A model generated the notes under the pieces. That model ran no database searches, had not been told where the DNA came from, and saw only the letters and a program-made list of their open reading frames with translations. Positions 33,762-45,890 of a stretch of 64,000 bases of DNA are shown one piece after another. Each line of letters opens with the position of its first letter. Position 1 is the stretch's first letter. Source of the stretch: Cranoglanis bouderius (Eukaryota > Chordata > Actinopteri > Siluriformes > Cranoglanididae); the NCBI GenBank assembly GCA_023630585.1, contig CM042540.1:20503574-20567573 (forward strand), in the 5' to 3' direction. The translations under genes and the position numbers were made by a program.

Positions 33762-34640
33762 GCTATAATGTACATGCTCTGTCTGTGATATTACCTTAGT
33801 TATATTTCAGACATGAGGTGGTATGATTTGGAAAAAGAAAATCTTCAATAAATGACTCATACTTTCCTCTTTCCATCACTCTGGTGCAGATGAATCTTTG
33901 TCTCATCTGGCCATAAGACTTATCCCAGAACTCTTTTATTAGCTTTCTGCAAGTTGTAACCTGATCTTTCAATTCTTTACCAATGCTTTGTATTTTGTCG
34001 TAATCCTTCCGAGATTCAGTTTTCTTTATCCTTCCCTTTATAGTAGTGTTTAATAGATTTTTTGCCTAGTTTCTGGATATAGTTCCTGATCTGTTCAGCA
34101 GTTTGAAAAGAAGAATTTATTCATGATTCAGTGTATTCCTCAGCCATCTGCTAATGTGCTCTGGCATGTTGTTTGTTATGAGACTGACATTGAGGCTTTG
34201 GTGCTCATGTTGGGAACCAATCAGAATACTTTTCCTGACCAAATGATGTCTTGACATACAGTACCTCTGGCCAAGAAACTGGGTCACCAATTTCCCAATT
34301 ACTTTGCTCATATAAAATGGGTGTAGTCCTTTAGTGTCCAGTTGTGTCACCTCCTCATGTGCACACTCTGGTCAAACAGATCAAACTTCCAAAAGTCAAG
34401 TTTAATTCTAACATCACCATCCGCGGCATCATGCTTGTCATCCCGTAGATCTCTAATTAGCTGAGACGAGTAGCAGCTTACACTGGGACTATGTCTGTTT
34501 CTTAACGTTTTTAAGTTATCAGTAAGGCTGTTGAGGGAATTGCTGTCGTAAAATGCAACGTGATTGCTGTGATACTGCACTCCACCCATTTGTTGATTAT
34601 TCTCCTATAACAGCACACCCCATCATTTTTTTACTCCTTA
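33762..34640. other. Intronic DNA with repeat fragments
   Basis: GTCTCATCTGGCCATAAGAC near 33900 resembles the minus-strand coding text of Tc1-type elements. 34595-34640 (TCCTATAACAGCACACCCCA) is half of a palindromic-family copy. No gene. Confidence 0.4.
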
Positions 34641-34652
34641 CTTAATGAAGAA

Positions 34653-34760
34653 ATCCATCCATTTTCCATTCTGCTTATCCTACACAGTGTCACTGGGAGC
34701 CTGGAGCCTCCAGATTTGGTGCGAGGCAAACGTGCTAATCACTAAGCCACTGTGCCCCCC
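34653..34760 (-). mobile_element. Internally deleted SINE with target duplication
   Basis: On the minus strand it carries GGCACAGTGGCTTAGTGATT at the head and GATAAGCAGAATGGAAAATG at the tail of the same SINE as at 8827-9079, but only 108 bp remain. TTAATGAAGAA is duplicated on both sides (34642-34652 and 34761-34771), showing an authentic retrotransposition event. Confidence 0.83.
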
Positions 34761-34771
34761 TTAATGAAGAA

Positions 34772-35823
34772 GTCAATATTAGAAATTGTACTATAACATT
34801 CAACATTCAGTTCAAGAAACTGGATTTATAAGGGTCTATTTGAAATTCATTTCTATGATTTTAAGATACTCAGGCATACTTCTAAGTCACATTTTACTTC
34901 AAAAGTAGAATTTAAATAGCACATTCATAACATTTTTGCCAAAAGACAGATTGCTCCAAGGCCTCAAATTATTATCGGACAACTGCATCCAGCTTGTCCT
35001 TTTTTCTGTTATAACATTTTCTAGATGAATGGGATTCAATTCAGTATATGACATCACATCGATATGGTATCATTCAAATTCATTTATGAGGATTTCTCAA
35101 ACAGTCAAAATTTTAGTAGATATTGAACAAGGTCTCACGTTGTGGTCTCACCAAACTGGTAACAATTCGTGAAATTTGCATGAATCGAAGGAAATATAAA
35201 CAAATAGAATCCAAACTTGTTCAAATTTGTATTACGTTCTCATGAGATGAGGTTGAAATATCAGCTGGGCAAACATTTAGTTTTTGATAAACGATAAAAA
35301 ATAAAAACCCAATTAGTTAGACTTTTAATGTTCACGTCTTTAACAACTGCATAGCACCCTACACACTTTCTATATATGCGTAAGAATCTAGTAAGTAAGA
35401 AAGTACATTTTGTTAATAAAGCACATGTAAAAAGCAAGCACATGTACAAAGTGCTATAAATAAACATCTCTGAACTGTTCTGGACTGCTCTAGACATAAC
35501 ACTCGTTTTAGACATAACATTTACAAACATACATATACGCACACATCATACACAGTTAGAAAAGCCTAGGCTGCAACAAGACTGTGTTCCATTTGTTTTG
35601 TAAACCCACCTTGGAAGCCGGGTCACAACCTCTAGACGAGAAAACGACGACAACAAAAAACAGGTTTATATAAACACACACATGCACAGCCCCTGCTTTG
35701 AGCTCTAGATGAGCCGTGTGCTATTCCAAAAGGTCAGAGTGCTGTAACCTTTGAACTTTTGTCTGCCGGAATACTATTACATCTGCACTAATATGTCTTG
35801 GTGGAAAGACAGACAGACACAAG

Positions 35824-35826
<3 letters not shown>
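34772..35826. other. Intronic DNA, nothing recognised
   Basis: AT-rich; the 93-codon minus-strand frame at 35261-35542 has no domain features. Confidence 0.4.

Positions 35827-35873
<47 letters not shown>
35827..35873. repeat. (CT)n microsatellite
   Basis: About 23 CT units. Confidence 0.97.
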
Positions 35874-35877
<4 letters not shown>

Positions 35878-36449
35878 ACACACACATTTCTGACAGCACA
35901 CAAACCACTATAATACATCCGATCAGGAAGTGACTTATGACCACAAAGGAATCTGAAGAGTCACAGGAAGGACGGATTCGGAGAAAGGCGTGGCGGTCAC
36001 CTACAAGCAGATAAAGTGTCGTGTCTGGGTTTTTATTTTTTTGGTGTGTCCTTTGAAACCAGAGACACACAGGACGTACCTGTAGGTGTGTGCTCTCTAA
36101 ATCACAGGAAGAATGAATGGCTACTTTTGTTAGTTATATGGAGAAATGCCTTGTTTTCACTGCAGAAACATGAGACTATCAGGCTGTGTATGTGTGAATG
36201 TTTTTATAGCTTAGTAGGGACCAAATGGTTCCAATATGTGACACTTTTGACCTTGTGGAGACATTTGGCTGGTCCCCATGATGATTTTTTCTTCTTTCAA
36301 AAACTAAATGTGGATCTGAGTGTGTGAACGGTTTAACGTAAAGTCAGCAATACGTTTTTGTGTTCCTGCTGCGTTGTGTGTTTCTGGGTTTTCTTCTGGG
36401 CCTGTACAGTTGTAGAATTTGAGCCTGGTGTCTTTCCCTGCTCAGGCAC

Positions 36450-36565
36450 AGCCTGCGTTCTGATTGGTCGGCTCTTTGTCTGGAATTCCACTCTCATGGC
36501 TCTTGGCTCCGCCTCCTCTCCTCTGCCCTCTGGGTGTCGAAGAACAACGGCATTCCCCTGCATAA
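36450..36565. promoter_or_regulatory. GC-richer segment with CCAAT and GC boxes, candidate promoter
   Basis: GATTGGTCGGC (inverted CCAAT) at ~36460 and GGCTCCGCCTCC (GC-box-like) at ~36504 lie close together in otherwise AT-rich DNA, followed at once by a (GT)n block. Inside the large RasGAP intron; could mark another alternative start. No exon could be fixed. Confidence 0.3.
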
Positions 36566-36572
36566 TGTGCAG

Positions 36573-36574
<2 letters not shown>

Positions 36575-36613
<39 letters not shown>

Positions 36614-36625
36614 TACGTACGTGTA

Positions 36626-36669
<44 letters not shown>

Positions 36670-36716
36670 ATACTCACACTCATTCTCAGAAGATGATATC
36701 TGTCATAAGGAATGGA

Positions 36717-36780
<64 letters not shown>
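36575..36780. repeat. (GT)n-(ACGT)n-(AC)n switch and second (AC)30
   Basis: (GT)n 36575-36610, ACGTACGTACGT 36611-36622, then (AC)n 36627-36664. The strand of the repeat inverts, so the block is a potential hairpin. A separate (AC)30 is at 36719-36780. Confidence 0.95.
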
Positions 36781-36782
<2 letters not shown>

Positions 36783-36873
36783 TCAGAGAAAGCACGTGTA
36801 GACTTTCACAGGTTTTTTTTATTCTTTGTGAAAAAGGAATGTGCCAAATTAGTGCTTTCACACACTCTCACAC

Positions 36874-37122
36874 AGACACACACACACACACACATACACA
36901 CACACACCCAAGCCTCTTTCTCCCTCTGTGCTCATTTGCATGGCTTAGATCTGGAAAAGGGGAGGATCTGAACTCTGTTCTCAGCCCGTTCTCTATTTCT
37001 CCTTCTCCCTCTCTCACTTTCACACACACACACACACACACACAGACAGTTCTGCACCGGGTCTCGCTTTTCTGCTTGTGATACAGACATGGAAAGTGTG
37101 TGAGCGTGAAAGGGACACACAC

Positions 37123-37172
<50 letters not shown>
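36874..37172. repeat. Cluster of (AC)n and (AG)n microsatellites
   Basis: (AC)n at 36874-36906 with interruptions, (AC)n at 37020-37044 and (AG)23 at 37126-37172, separated by pyrimidine-rich DNA. Confidence 0.93.
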
Positions 37173-37173
<1 letters not shown>

Positions 37174-37184
37174 TTTGCTGTACT

Positions 37185-37280
37185 GAGTTTTGCTATTGGC
37201 TGAACATTATTGGCTATTGGCTGATTTGGGAATTTATTCACCTTTTTTGAAACTTCTGAGGGAGCTGGTACAAGTTTGAG
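37185..37280 (+). promoter_or_regulatory. Three clustered inverted CCAAT boxes with downstream splice donor
   Basis: CTATTGGCTGA, TTATTGGCT and CTATTGGCTGA lie within 45 bp (37190-37226). About 50 bp later TTTGAG is followed by GTAAGG, a usable donor. Could be the promoter and 5' untranslated first exon of another transcript. No coding frame. Confidence 0.3.
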
Positions 37281-37443
37281 GTAAGGGAAAGTTTCTTTCC
37301 TTTTTCTCTTTCACTAGGTGCATCTGTGTGTGTATGTGGTGTGTGAAAGACAGAAGGTGTGCCTTTTTGTATGGCTTTTAAAAGTTTAGCTTTTGTGTGA
37401 TGGGTTGTTTGCAGTACAGAGAAACTTCAGGTGCCAGAATCCA

Positions 37444-37446
37444 CCC

Positions 37447-37507
<61 letters not shown>
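37444..37507. repeat. C-tract plus (CA)n
   Basis: C20 (37444-37463) running directly into (CA)22. Confidence 0.95.
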
Positions 37508-37511
<4 letters not shown>

Positions 37512-37759
37512 CTTGGCACATAAACAACTGTGAGTGAGTGCATAAGACTGTGTAATTGTGTAAAAAGTGCAGGACTTTGAAATTCTTTTCACGCTCTGTT
37601 ATTGTAAGGATAAAAATAACAGAAATTGCTTACTTAGATAGATAGATACATTGATAGATAGATTGATAGATAGATAGATGCTAATGTTGTAAGTACAGAT
37701 TAAGAGTAGTACACTAAAAAGTATACTATATATTTACACCTACTTAATATGAGCTTGAT

Positions 37760-37762
<3 letters not shown>

Positions 37763-37833
<71 letters not shown>
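37763..37833. repeat. (TA)n microsatellite
   Basis: About 35 TA units. Confidence 0.97.
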
Positions 37834-37837
<4 letters not shown>

Positions 37838-38526
37838 ATGTTTAAAATGGCTTTGTTCTGCTTTTGTGCTGCCCCAAATCCCTGTCACGGTGCTGCATCA
37901 TTCTCCGTCCCCTTCCTCCTCCGACCTTCAGCATTGTCCTGTTATAATCTTCGTATTCTGTGGCGCTTTGAGTTGAGAGATCCTGTACCCAGTCCTCGAA
38001 GTTCATTGTTGCTCTATTAATAGCGTGGGGTGGGATGGCGAGCGAGCTGGCAGCTGGCAGGAAGGAAGTGGGTTTGGAGAGGCGAGGGATTACTGGGAGA
38101 GCATGGGGGGTCAAGCACTGAGCTCCAGAATGACAGAATCTCAGGAATCGAGGTTTGCTGGGAATGACTGCATGAAGGATTATGCAGAAGTGAGTAGAGC
38201 AGCTGAGGGAGGTGAGGCTTGATCTTGACATTGAGGTTATATCAGGACAGCAGTGTGTGTGCCATTTTTTGTGATATGACCAATTGTTTTCAAATTGATT
38301 ATTATTAATATTGTATATAATATAATATATATACGCTTAAAGCATCTTGAATATAGTCAAATATTCAATAGTCAACAAAATATAACTTCATTAAACCTAT
38401 TTTAGGATATTCTTTAATAATTTGAAGCTTGAAATAGTCTTCATTTGGATTATTTTGCTAATTTTAAGCAGTTAGTTCTAAATCTGACAATTGGACTAAA
38501 AAACTTTACAGCTTGAAATTAGTTAG
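37834..38526. other. Intronic DNA with GC-richer patch
   Basis: 37850-38220 is less AT-rich than its surroundings and has frames on both strands (129 codons on the minus strand, 65 on the plus). On the plus strand a short frame from 38104 (MGGQALSSRMTESQ) reaches a GTGAGT donor at ~38190, but it ends in phase 0. That does not match the phase-1 junction needed by the RasGAP exons. No family recognised. Confidence 0.3.
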
Positions 38527-38723
38527 CTTCGGAGGTACTCCGGTTTCCTCCCCCGGTCGAAAGACATTTCCAAATTGTCTGTAGTGTGTGAATGTGTGTA
38601 ATTGTGACCTACAATGGGTTGGCTCCCCATCCAGGGTGTCCCCCGCCTCGTGTCCTGAGTCTCCTCGGAAAAGCTCCAGGCTCCCCACAACCCTGTGTAG
38701 GATAAGCGGTACAGAAAATGGTT
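38527..38723 (+). mobile_element. 5'-truncated SINE, plus strand
   Basis: 3' part of the same SINE family: GGTACTCCGGTTTCCTCCCC, GAAAGACAT, CCATCCAGGGTGTCCCCCG, AAGCTCCAGGCTCC and GGATAAGCGGTACAG, in order. The tRNA-like head is missing. Confidence 0.8.
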
Positions 38724-39027
38724 TATTGTAATCTTGTAATAGGAAATATTAGGTTCATTTGACTATATTATACCATAAGATGGTTTCTCTAATTGCTCTT
38801 TTAGAAAATTTTCATCAAAAGACGACATTTTATGAAAATTTTACTGTTCGAGTTTAAAGTTACAGAGAAAATTTTGTATGAATATTAAGAAATAGAGCAC
38901 TTTACGAATTTTAAAAAAAGAACAAAACATCACTGTTGGGAATTACCTGCAGAAACGTTTTCAAAATTTTTTTCAAGATTCTTGAAAAAAACCATTCAAT
39001 CCTTTTCTTTATAATAACAGCAAAAAT
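38724..39027. other. Intronic AT-rich DNA, nothing recognised
   Basis: No coding or repeat boundary seen. Confidence 0.4.
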
Positions 39028-39423
39028 CAGTCCCTCCAGGATTTTGCGATCGCATAAATGAACACAAAATCAAGCAAACTCTGCAATATTCAGAGGAGCT
39101 TACAATATTTTCAAAATTACTGCAGATTTTCCACAGATATGGACCAAGACGCATCATGTGACATCATCACAACGTGCATTCAGCCAAAGCCCTCTTCGAT
39201 TCACGTGGGTCGAACATGAATACAGCTAAAAGGTCTCATTTACCAACAAACATCACTGTGAAAGGCCATGCAAAATAATTTCGTGCAATTGCAATTTCAC
39301 CAATTCAAGTAGTTTTCTGCAAAAAAGCATAAAAACTCAATTGCATCGCAAATTTCGAACAAAGACACAGCATTTTTGGCTGCAACAATCACAACAAAAA
39401 CTCCACGAAATCCTGAACGGACT
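39028..39423 (-). mobile_element. CAGTCC-ended dispersed element, copy 2
   Basis: Same family as 12072-12493, opposite orientation: starts CAGTCCCTCCAGGATTTTGC, ends GAAATCCTGAACGGACT. Full length. Confidence 0.82.
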
Positions 39424-39566
39424 TAAAAAATAATAATAGTGATTAAGTCAAGAAGGGTTATCAAAAAATCTGAAACATGTAAATATTTTATGTAGATTCT
39501 GAAGGGCAGTACTAAATGAATAAAAGAGCTTTAAACAACATAATAACAATTTACACCGATCATCCT

Positions 39567-40121
39567 GTTCAAAAGTTTACATAACCCTGGCTCTTAGTGT
39601 ATCGTGTTGCCTTCTTGAGCATCAGTGAATGTTTGCACCTTTTGTAATAGTTGTGTATTGGAGTCCCTCAGTTGTCCTCAGTGAGAAAAGATGGATCTCA
39701 ATATCATATAGCCGCTGTTGGAAAGGGTTGAAATATGCAGAAGATGCTGGAAAACCAAAGAATGTGCAGGACCTGGAGGATTTTTCTGAAGAACAGTGGG
39801 CAGTTTTAACTGCTCAGGACAAACAAGGGGCTCATGAACAACTATCACAAAATATAAAAGCAGTCGTTGATCGTCCAGGTAACAACACACAGTATTAAGA
39901 ATCAAGTGCATGTAAACTTCTGAACTGGCTAATTTCAGTGTAAATTCAGTTATTATTGTGTCTTGTGGACTATATGTAAACATCTGTTATGTGAAATAGC
40001 TTTTTCAGGGCAGAACTAAATAAAAAACAATATGCAATTTTTATGACCCCTCTTTTTTTTTTTTTTTTTTTTTTTTTAATTATTAACATTTTGCAAATTC
40101 TGCAAGGGGTATGCACATTTA
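39567..40121. mobile_element. Decayed fish DNA repeat, class uncertain
   Basis: GTTCAAAAGTTTACATAACC at the left and GCAAGGGGTATGCACATTTA at the right. The interior (GAAAAGATGGATCTCAATAT, AACAAACAAGGGGCTCATGA-like text) belongs to a repeat I remember as common in fish genomes, in which both ends carry a (C)AAAAGTTT-type motif. A T27 tract lies at 40052-40078. The 89-codon frame at 39629-39898 is part of the repeat; no transposase signature. Confidence 0.5.
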
Positions 40122-41139
40122 TGAGCACACCTGTGTCTGTGTGTTGTTCCTGCTGGCTTTTCCACCTGTGTAAATTCTTTTGTATGATCCTGACTGTGAC
40201 TGTGGAATGTTAACTGCCTTCACAATTTTCCCCCAATTTTTCCTTTTCCTGCAGGGAAAACCTTTCCTACAAGTGCATGTTTTCTGTCAGTCAGGTCTAT
40301 GCTTAGTGGTTGTTCTCCCGTGGTTTCAAATTGTTTAAATATTTTCAGGTGCATAAAGAGCACAGGTTCTGCACATGTAGAGTTGAACATTTCTTCACAT
40401 TCTCTGGAGGTCCTTATCCCACCATTTCTTAAAGTTGGATATTGGCATTTGGATATTCTTGCGAGTTTAGTATCATGCAGTCTTGTGTCTTGTAGTTAAG
40501 GCTATCTCATTCATGACACAAACATAGAGTACAAGACCAAGAACATGTCTTACAAGTGTAGCGACTGTATAATGGACAGAGAGGCCAACTGTAGAAGATT
40601 CAGACATGCCAACACTGCTAACAAGAAAATCCTAGCAGACTGAGAGCTAGCATGTGTCAATAGACAAGACGGCTTTCTTTTTTCCAGATGTGTGCCAAGA
40701 AGCAGTAAGAAAACTGTGAGGCAAAAGTCTAGATGTTGATTGTTACTTAATAATAAGTAGTACCAACCTAGTTCTTATACTGTACAGATGATCATCTTTG
40801 ACTACATGCTAGCTCAGCGTTTAAGGTTCTGCTCTAGCTCTAGTTGGAAGGATGAGAGTTCAAATTTTAAGCAAGAGCCTTAACCCTCTGCTGCTTAGTT
40901 ACATAGTAACTACTGCTTTACTTACTTACGTACTACTGCTTACATACTGCTTAGTTGCATACATAAACAAAATGTCTGGCAAATAAATATATAAGTGGGT
41001 AGCTGAAGATGGTCAGTGTTCTGAGATGCTTTTCTGTTGACAATGGTTGTAAAGAGTGGTTATTTTAGTTACCATAGCCTTCACTCAGATCTATCTGGCT
41101 GATTGGATATTTGGAATGTGTAGGTGTAAAGGAACTCTA
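40122..41139. other. Intronic DNA, nothing firm
   Basis: 40140-40480 reads like the minus-strand text of a Tc1-type element (TTCCTGCTGGCTTTTCCACC, GATCCTGACTGTGACTGTGG) but no ends were found. TTACTTACGTACTACTGCTTA-like short repeats near 40900-40960. Confidence 0.35.
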
Positions 41140-41176
41140 TCTATCCATCCATCCATCCATCCATCCATCCATCCAG
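41139..41176. repeat. (ATCC)n microsatellite
   Basis: About nine ATCC units, abutting the next transposon copy. Confidence 0.93.
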
Positions 41177-41578
41177 GATTTTGTGGAGTATTTTTGTTAT
41201 TCTTGCGGCCAAAAATGCTTGATTTTGCTGCGGCTTTTTTCAAAATTTACGATGCAACTTGCTGAGTTTTTTGTGGGGTTTTTTTTGCGGAAAACTACTT
41301 GAATTGGCGGAATTGCAATTGCACAAAATTGTTTTCACAGTGATGTTTGTTGGTAAATGAGACCTTTTATCTGTACTCATGTTCGACGCACGTGAATCGA
41401 AGAGGGTTTTGGATGAATGCACGTTGTGACGACGTCACATAATGCGTATTGGCTCGAATCTGCAGAAAATCAGCAGTAATTTTGAAAAATTGCAAGTTCC
41501 TCTGAATATTGCAGAGTTTGCTTGATTTTGTGTTCATTTCTGCAATCACAAAATCGCAAAATCCACGTTCTAGCACTA
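41172..41578 (+). mobile_element. CAGTCC-ended dispersed element, copy 3
   Basis: Full-length body (AAAAATGCTTGATTTTGCTG, GAATCGAAGAGGGTTTTGG, GCAATCACAAAATCGC). The left terminus is fused to the (ATCC)n block, so the first bases were lost or converted into the microsatellite. Confidence 0.8.
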
Positions 41579-42110
41579 CACTATGATTTCAGCAGCAGTG
41601 TGTAACTGCATTTGAATTTGACATTTTTTTTCATTAAAATCAGATTAAGACTCCAAGGGGATCAGTGTATACTGTAGATGTGCCTCAAGGCCTACAACCC
41701 TGCTGTCATCTGCCCTCTTCCCTGTAATCTGCAACAAGTGGTAGCAGCATGAGGATCATGCTGTATATATTGCTCTTTGTTGTTATCCTGGCCTTTTACA
41801 CTTAGCAAATGGTGATCAAGGCTGATGTCTCGATAAATTCTTCATTATTGTATTGCATACTGTATGAGTGTATTACTCCTGAAGTTAGTCTACTGCACAG
41901 ACAGACATGTGCAACAGTAAGCATGAGTCAACTTTCATGAATGAAATGCTTTATAAATGTGTGGGGGAAAAACCCATAAAGCTGTAAAATATACAACATA
42001 CTCATGGGACAGTCAGGAGAAACGATTTAGAAAAATAAACTATATTGCGCTATATTGTCATCACATCCCGAATAGAGTACAAGTAGAATATATTATATTT
42101 TCATCGTATC
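41579..42110. other. Intronic DNA, nothing recognised
   Basis: No supported feature. Confidence 0.4.
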
Positions 42111-42292
42111 ACTATACTCACCGGCCAAACAGAATGGACAGGAAGGCTATGGCAACTCAAATAACCACTCTTTACAACCGTGGTGAGCAGAAAAGCATCT
42201 CAGATTGCACACCATGTCAAAATGTGAGGCAAACAGGCTACAACAAGAGCCAAGACCAGGAATCTGAGGCTACAGTGGGCACAGGTTGACTA
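42111..42292 (+). mobile_element. Fragment of a Tc1-like element
   Basis: Carries AATAACCACTCTTTACAACC, GTGAGCAGAAAAGCATCTC and AGGAATCTGAGGCTACAGTG. It shares the first two with the split copy at 7722-8262 and serves as its unoccupied reference. No ends or complete frame remain. Confidence 0.65.
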
Positions 42293-42773
<481 letters not shown>

Positions 42774-43336
42774 ATTATTGACACAGGATGTTGATTGTTC
42801 TGTGCTCAATATGATGGATCTGTTGGTCATTTTGTCCTCTTGCTGTGCTGATAAAAAAGAATCCATTAATCACCAGAGACTTACACAGACGTATTGTGGA
42901 GATCTGACCAGAGGTCTGAATCACTCGCAGCCCTACTGTAGACATTAATCACACGCTGTTTTGTTCATAGTTATTGGGTATAGCAATGATAACGTATTAG
43001 AATGAGTGCATTAATATAAACCTGTGATTTGCCTTGCTGTTGGAACTACTTTCTGCTGTTATAGAGAATGACCCAACACCTTCTGGCCAATCAGATTTGA
43101 GAATGTATTGTTAATATGTCCCAAAAGTAGAATATGTACAGTATATTATATTGACATTATATTATTATATTGATTTAGCAGGCATTTTTATTCCTAAGGT
43201 ACACACTCTAAGCATATAGCTAGAATTAGGAATCTCGCTTAAATTTGTTCAAACTTGAATTGTTTGTTTGTTCAAATTCTCCCAGTTACTAGCAAAGGCC
43301 TTTAAACACCAAGCTACCACTTGCTTGGTCACTTAA
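42774..43336. other. Intronic DNA with palindromic-family fragment
   Basis: 42970-43110 carries the GTGCATTAATATAAAC and CTTCTGGCCAATCAGATTTG blocks of the dispersed palindromic family. Confidence 0.45.
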
Positions 43337-43692
43337 CAGTCTGTACAGGATTTCGCTGAGTTTTTTTATGCACGTTTCTGCCAAAAGTGCTTGATTTTGC
43401 TGGGGTTTTTTTTCTTCAAAATTTGCGATGCAACTTTTTGTTGCACGAAATTGTTTTGCACGGTCTTTCGAGTGATGTTTGTTGGTAAATGAGACCTTTT
43501 AGCTGTACTCATGTTTGACGCACATGAATCGAAGAGAGCTTTGGCTGAATGCATGTTGAGATGACGTCACGTGACGCATCTCGGCCCAAATCTGTGGAAA
43601 ATCTGTGGGAATTTTAGAATAATTGCAAGCTCCTCCGAATATTGCGGAGTTCGCTTGATTTTGCATTAATATCTGAAATCTTGGAGAGACTG
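43337..43692 (+). mobile_element. CAGTCC-ended dispersed element, copy 4
   Basis: Begins CAGTCTGTACAGGATTTCGC, ends TTGGAGAGACTG. Carries the AAGTGCTTGATTTTGCTGG and GAATCGAAGAGAGCTTTGG landmarks. Slightly shortened inside relative to copy 1. Confidence 0.8.
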
Positions 43693-44342
43693 GCTTAAAA
43701 GGTAAATGCTGTATAAGGATGATCAATTCAATACATGCTGGTTATAGTGTATGCTAAAACTCCTGGTCTGGTCTGGTTAGTAACCTATATCCAAGTTCTT
43801 TATGATTTTATTCTTTTTATTTTATCATTTCTATTCTTTTATAATGTCACATTAGCAGATGGGCTTAATCTAAATCTAAAAACACCTGTAATTTTAATAA
43901 AACTAGGGGAAAATGCTGTTTATACACATTGTTTTACAAAATGTTTCAAATCTATTTGTGTTCTATGAGAGGAAACCCCAAATGGCTTCAATCAATAAAT
44001 ATAAGTAAAAATAATATAGGTAGGTTATGTTTATAGTACGATCACAAGGACATTTGAAGACATAGTTTTACACTGCAACCTCCAAAAAAACAAACCCTGG
44101 ATTTAAAACCCCTAGAAAAATGGATTTAGTGCTCCAAGTAGGGCACGAAGTTGTCTGAATCTTAATTTAGTACAAAAAAAAAAGAGAACTGTTGGCATGC
44201 CACAAAGTGCAAAGCACATCCTCTAGTAGAGAGCAAGGATTATTTTCAGTTGTGACCGTGTGAGTGTGAAGAAATTGCCAAGAAATTTCCCTACTGTTAT
44301 GAAGTGTCATAATGTGTGTGAAGTGTGCTGTTCCCACCAACA
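43693..44342. other. Intronic DNA, nothing recognised
   Basis: No supported feature. Confidence 0.4.
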
Positions 44343-44343
44343 T

Positions 44344-44382
<39 letters not shown>
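44343..44382. repeat. (AC)n microsatellite
   Basis: About 19 AC units. Confidence 0.97.
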
Positions 44383-44386
<4 letters not shown>

Positions 44387-44847
44387 GGCTCATGTGCACA
44401 CATGCAGACAATGACTTCATAGCTCTTGGACAGAAAACAGGAAACAGAGGCATAGATTCATACATAGTTAAAACCTCCAGCTCCCAACACATGCCTGTGA
44501 GTCAGTTATGATCAGTGTTTTCATGGTGTAATGTTTTTTGTATTTATTTATTTATTTTTTTTTGAGCAAAAAGCAGTTCTATAGGGTGGAGAGGAAGAGG
44601 ACCTGGGGCACAGCTGTGTGTTTTCAGTACATGCAGGCTTAACATGACTGGGGCATCAGTGTGTTTTCCCATCTGTGCTGTCAAGTCACTTCACTGTTCC
44701 ACTTCGCAGCCAGACATCTCCAGTTAAAGCTCAGTTTCAGCTGTTAAAGTTCATCTAGTTAAAGTTTATCCTGTATGCACCAAATCTGTTTCAAGAAATC
44801 AAAATCTAAATATAAAAATATTTCTTCATATTTTATAATTATTCTTA

Positions 44848-44950
44848 CTACTACTACTACTACTACTTCTACGAATAATAATAATGATAATAATAATAGT
44901 TTTGTTGTTACTGCTTTTATTATTATTATTATTATTTTTATTATTATTAT

Positions 44951-44981
<31 letters not shown>
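44848..44981. repeat. Compound trinucleotide block (TAC)n, (AAT)n, (ATT)n, (TAG)n
   Basis: ACTACTACT, ATAATAATG, TTATTATTATT and GTAGTAGTAG runs in succession over ~130 bp. Confidence 0.9.
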
Positions 44982-44982
<1 letters not shown>

Positions 44983-45009
44983 CATTCTCAAACCCAAGGT
45001 TGCTTTACA

Positions 45010-45890
45010 GAGTACAAGAGTAAGCAAATAACCAATCACAAATAAACAAGTAATCATCACACACAAACATCTAATACAACAAATAAACAATCATTATACG
45101 CACATATCTTATACAACAAATAAACAGCCATCAGATAAAAACATCTTATGCAACAAACAAACAAATCCTCACAAACGTTATACAAGAAATAAACAAATAA
45201 TCATTATATGCACATATACAACAAATAAACAACCATCAGATAAAAATAAAAAACAAATAATAATCAAACACGAACATCTAAAACAATAAATAAGCAAATA
45301 TTCATCCAACAAGAACATCATATACAATAAATAAATAATCGTGACATGCAAATATCTTATATAACAAATAAGCAAGTAATCATCACACACAAACATCTTA
45401 TACAACAAATAAACACGTAATAATCACACTCAAACATCTAATACAACAAATAAAACAAATAATAATCACACTCAAACATCTAATACAACAAATAAAACAA
45501 ATAATAATCACACTCAAACATCTTATACAACAAATAAACACTTAATAATCACACTCAAACATCTTAAACAACAAATAAACACGTAATAATCACACTCAAA
45601 CATCTTATACAACAAATAAACACATAATCACACTCAAACATCTTATACAACAAATAAACACATAATAATCACACTCAAACATCTTATACAACAAATAAAC
45701 ACATAATAATCACACTCAAACATCTTATACAACAAATAAACACATAATAATCACACTCAAACATATAGAACAAATAAAACAAATAATAATCACACACAAA
45801 CATCTTATAGAACAAATAATCACACAAACAGCTTTTTACAAAAAATACACAAAGAATCATGACATACAAACCTCTTAACAACTAAATTAA
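45010..45890. repeat. 41 bp minisatellite, ~21 copies
   Basis: Unit of 41 bp containing AATAATCACACTCAAACATC and TTATACAACAAATAAACAC. Copies in 45410-45780 are nearly identical, while those at 45010-45300 and after 45780 are degenerate or shortened, as in unequal-exchange arrays with a homogenised core. Minus-strand frames here are only array readings. Confidence 0.92.

Noticed and set aside
36333..37241. Cluster of 60-168 codon frames rich in Cys-Val or His-Thr
   Set aside because: Translations of (GT)n and (AC)n microsatellites and their pyrimidine-rich flanks.
38104..38190. Possible further first exon (MGGQALSSRMTESQ) with GTGAGT donor
   Set aside because: Donor phase 0 does not match the phase-1 junction of the RasGAP exons and no family match is recognised; kept only as a note.
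37842..38231. 129-codon minus-strand frame
   Set aside because: No recognisable domain, no splice or promoter support, probably chance in a GC-richer patch.
45010..45890. Regular spacing of repeats considered as CRISPR-like
   Set aside because: Units are contiguous 41 bp tandem copies with no unique spacers, in a eukaryotic intron.
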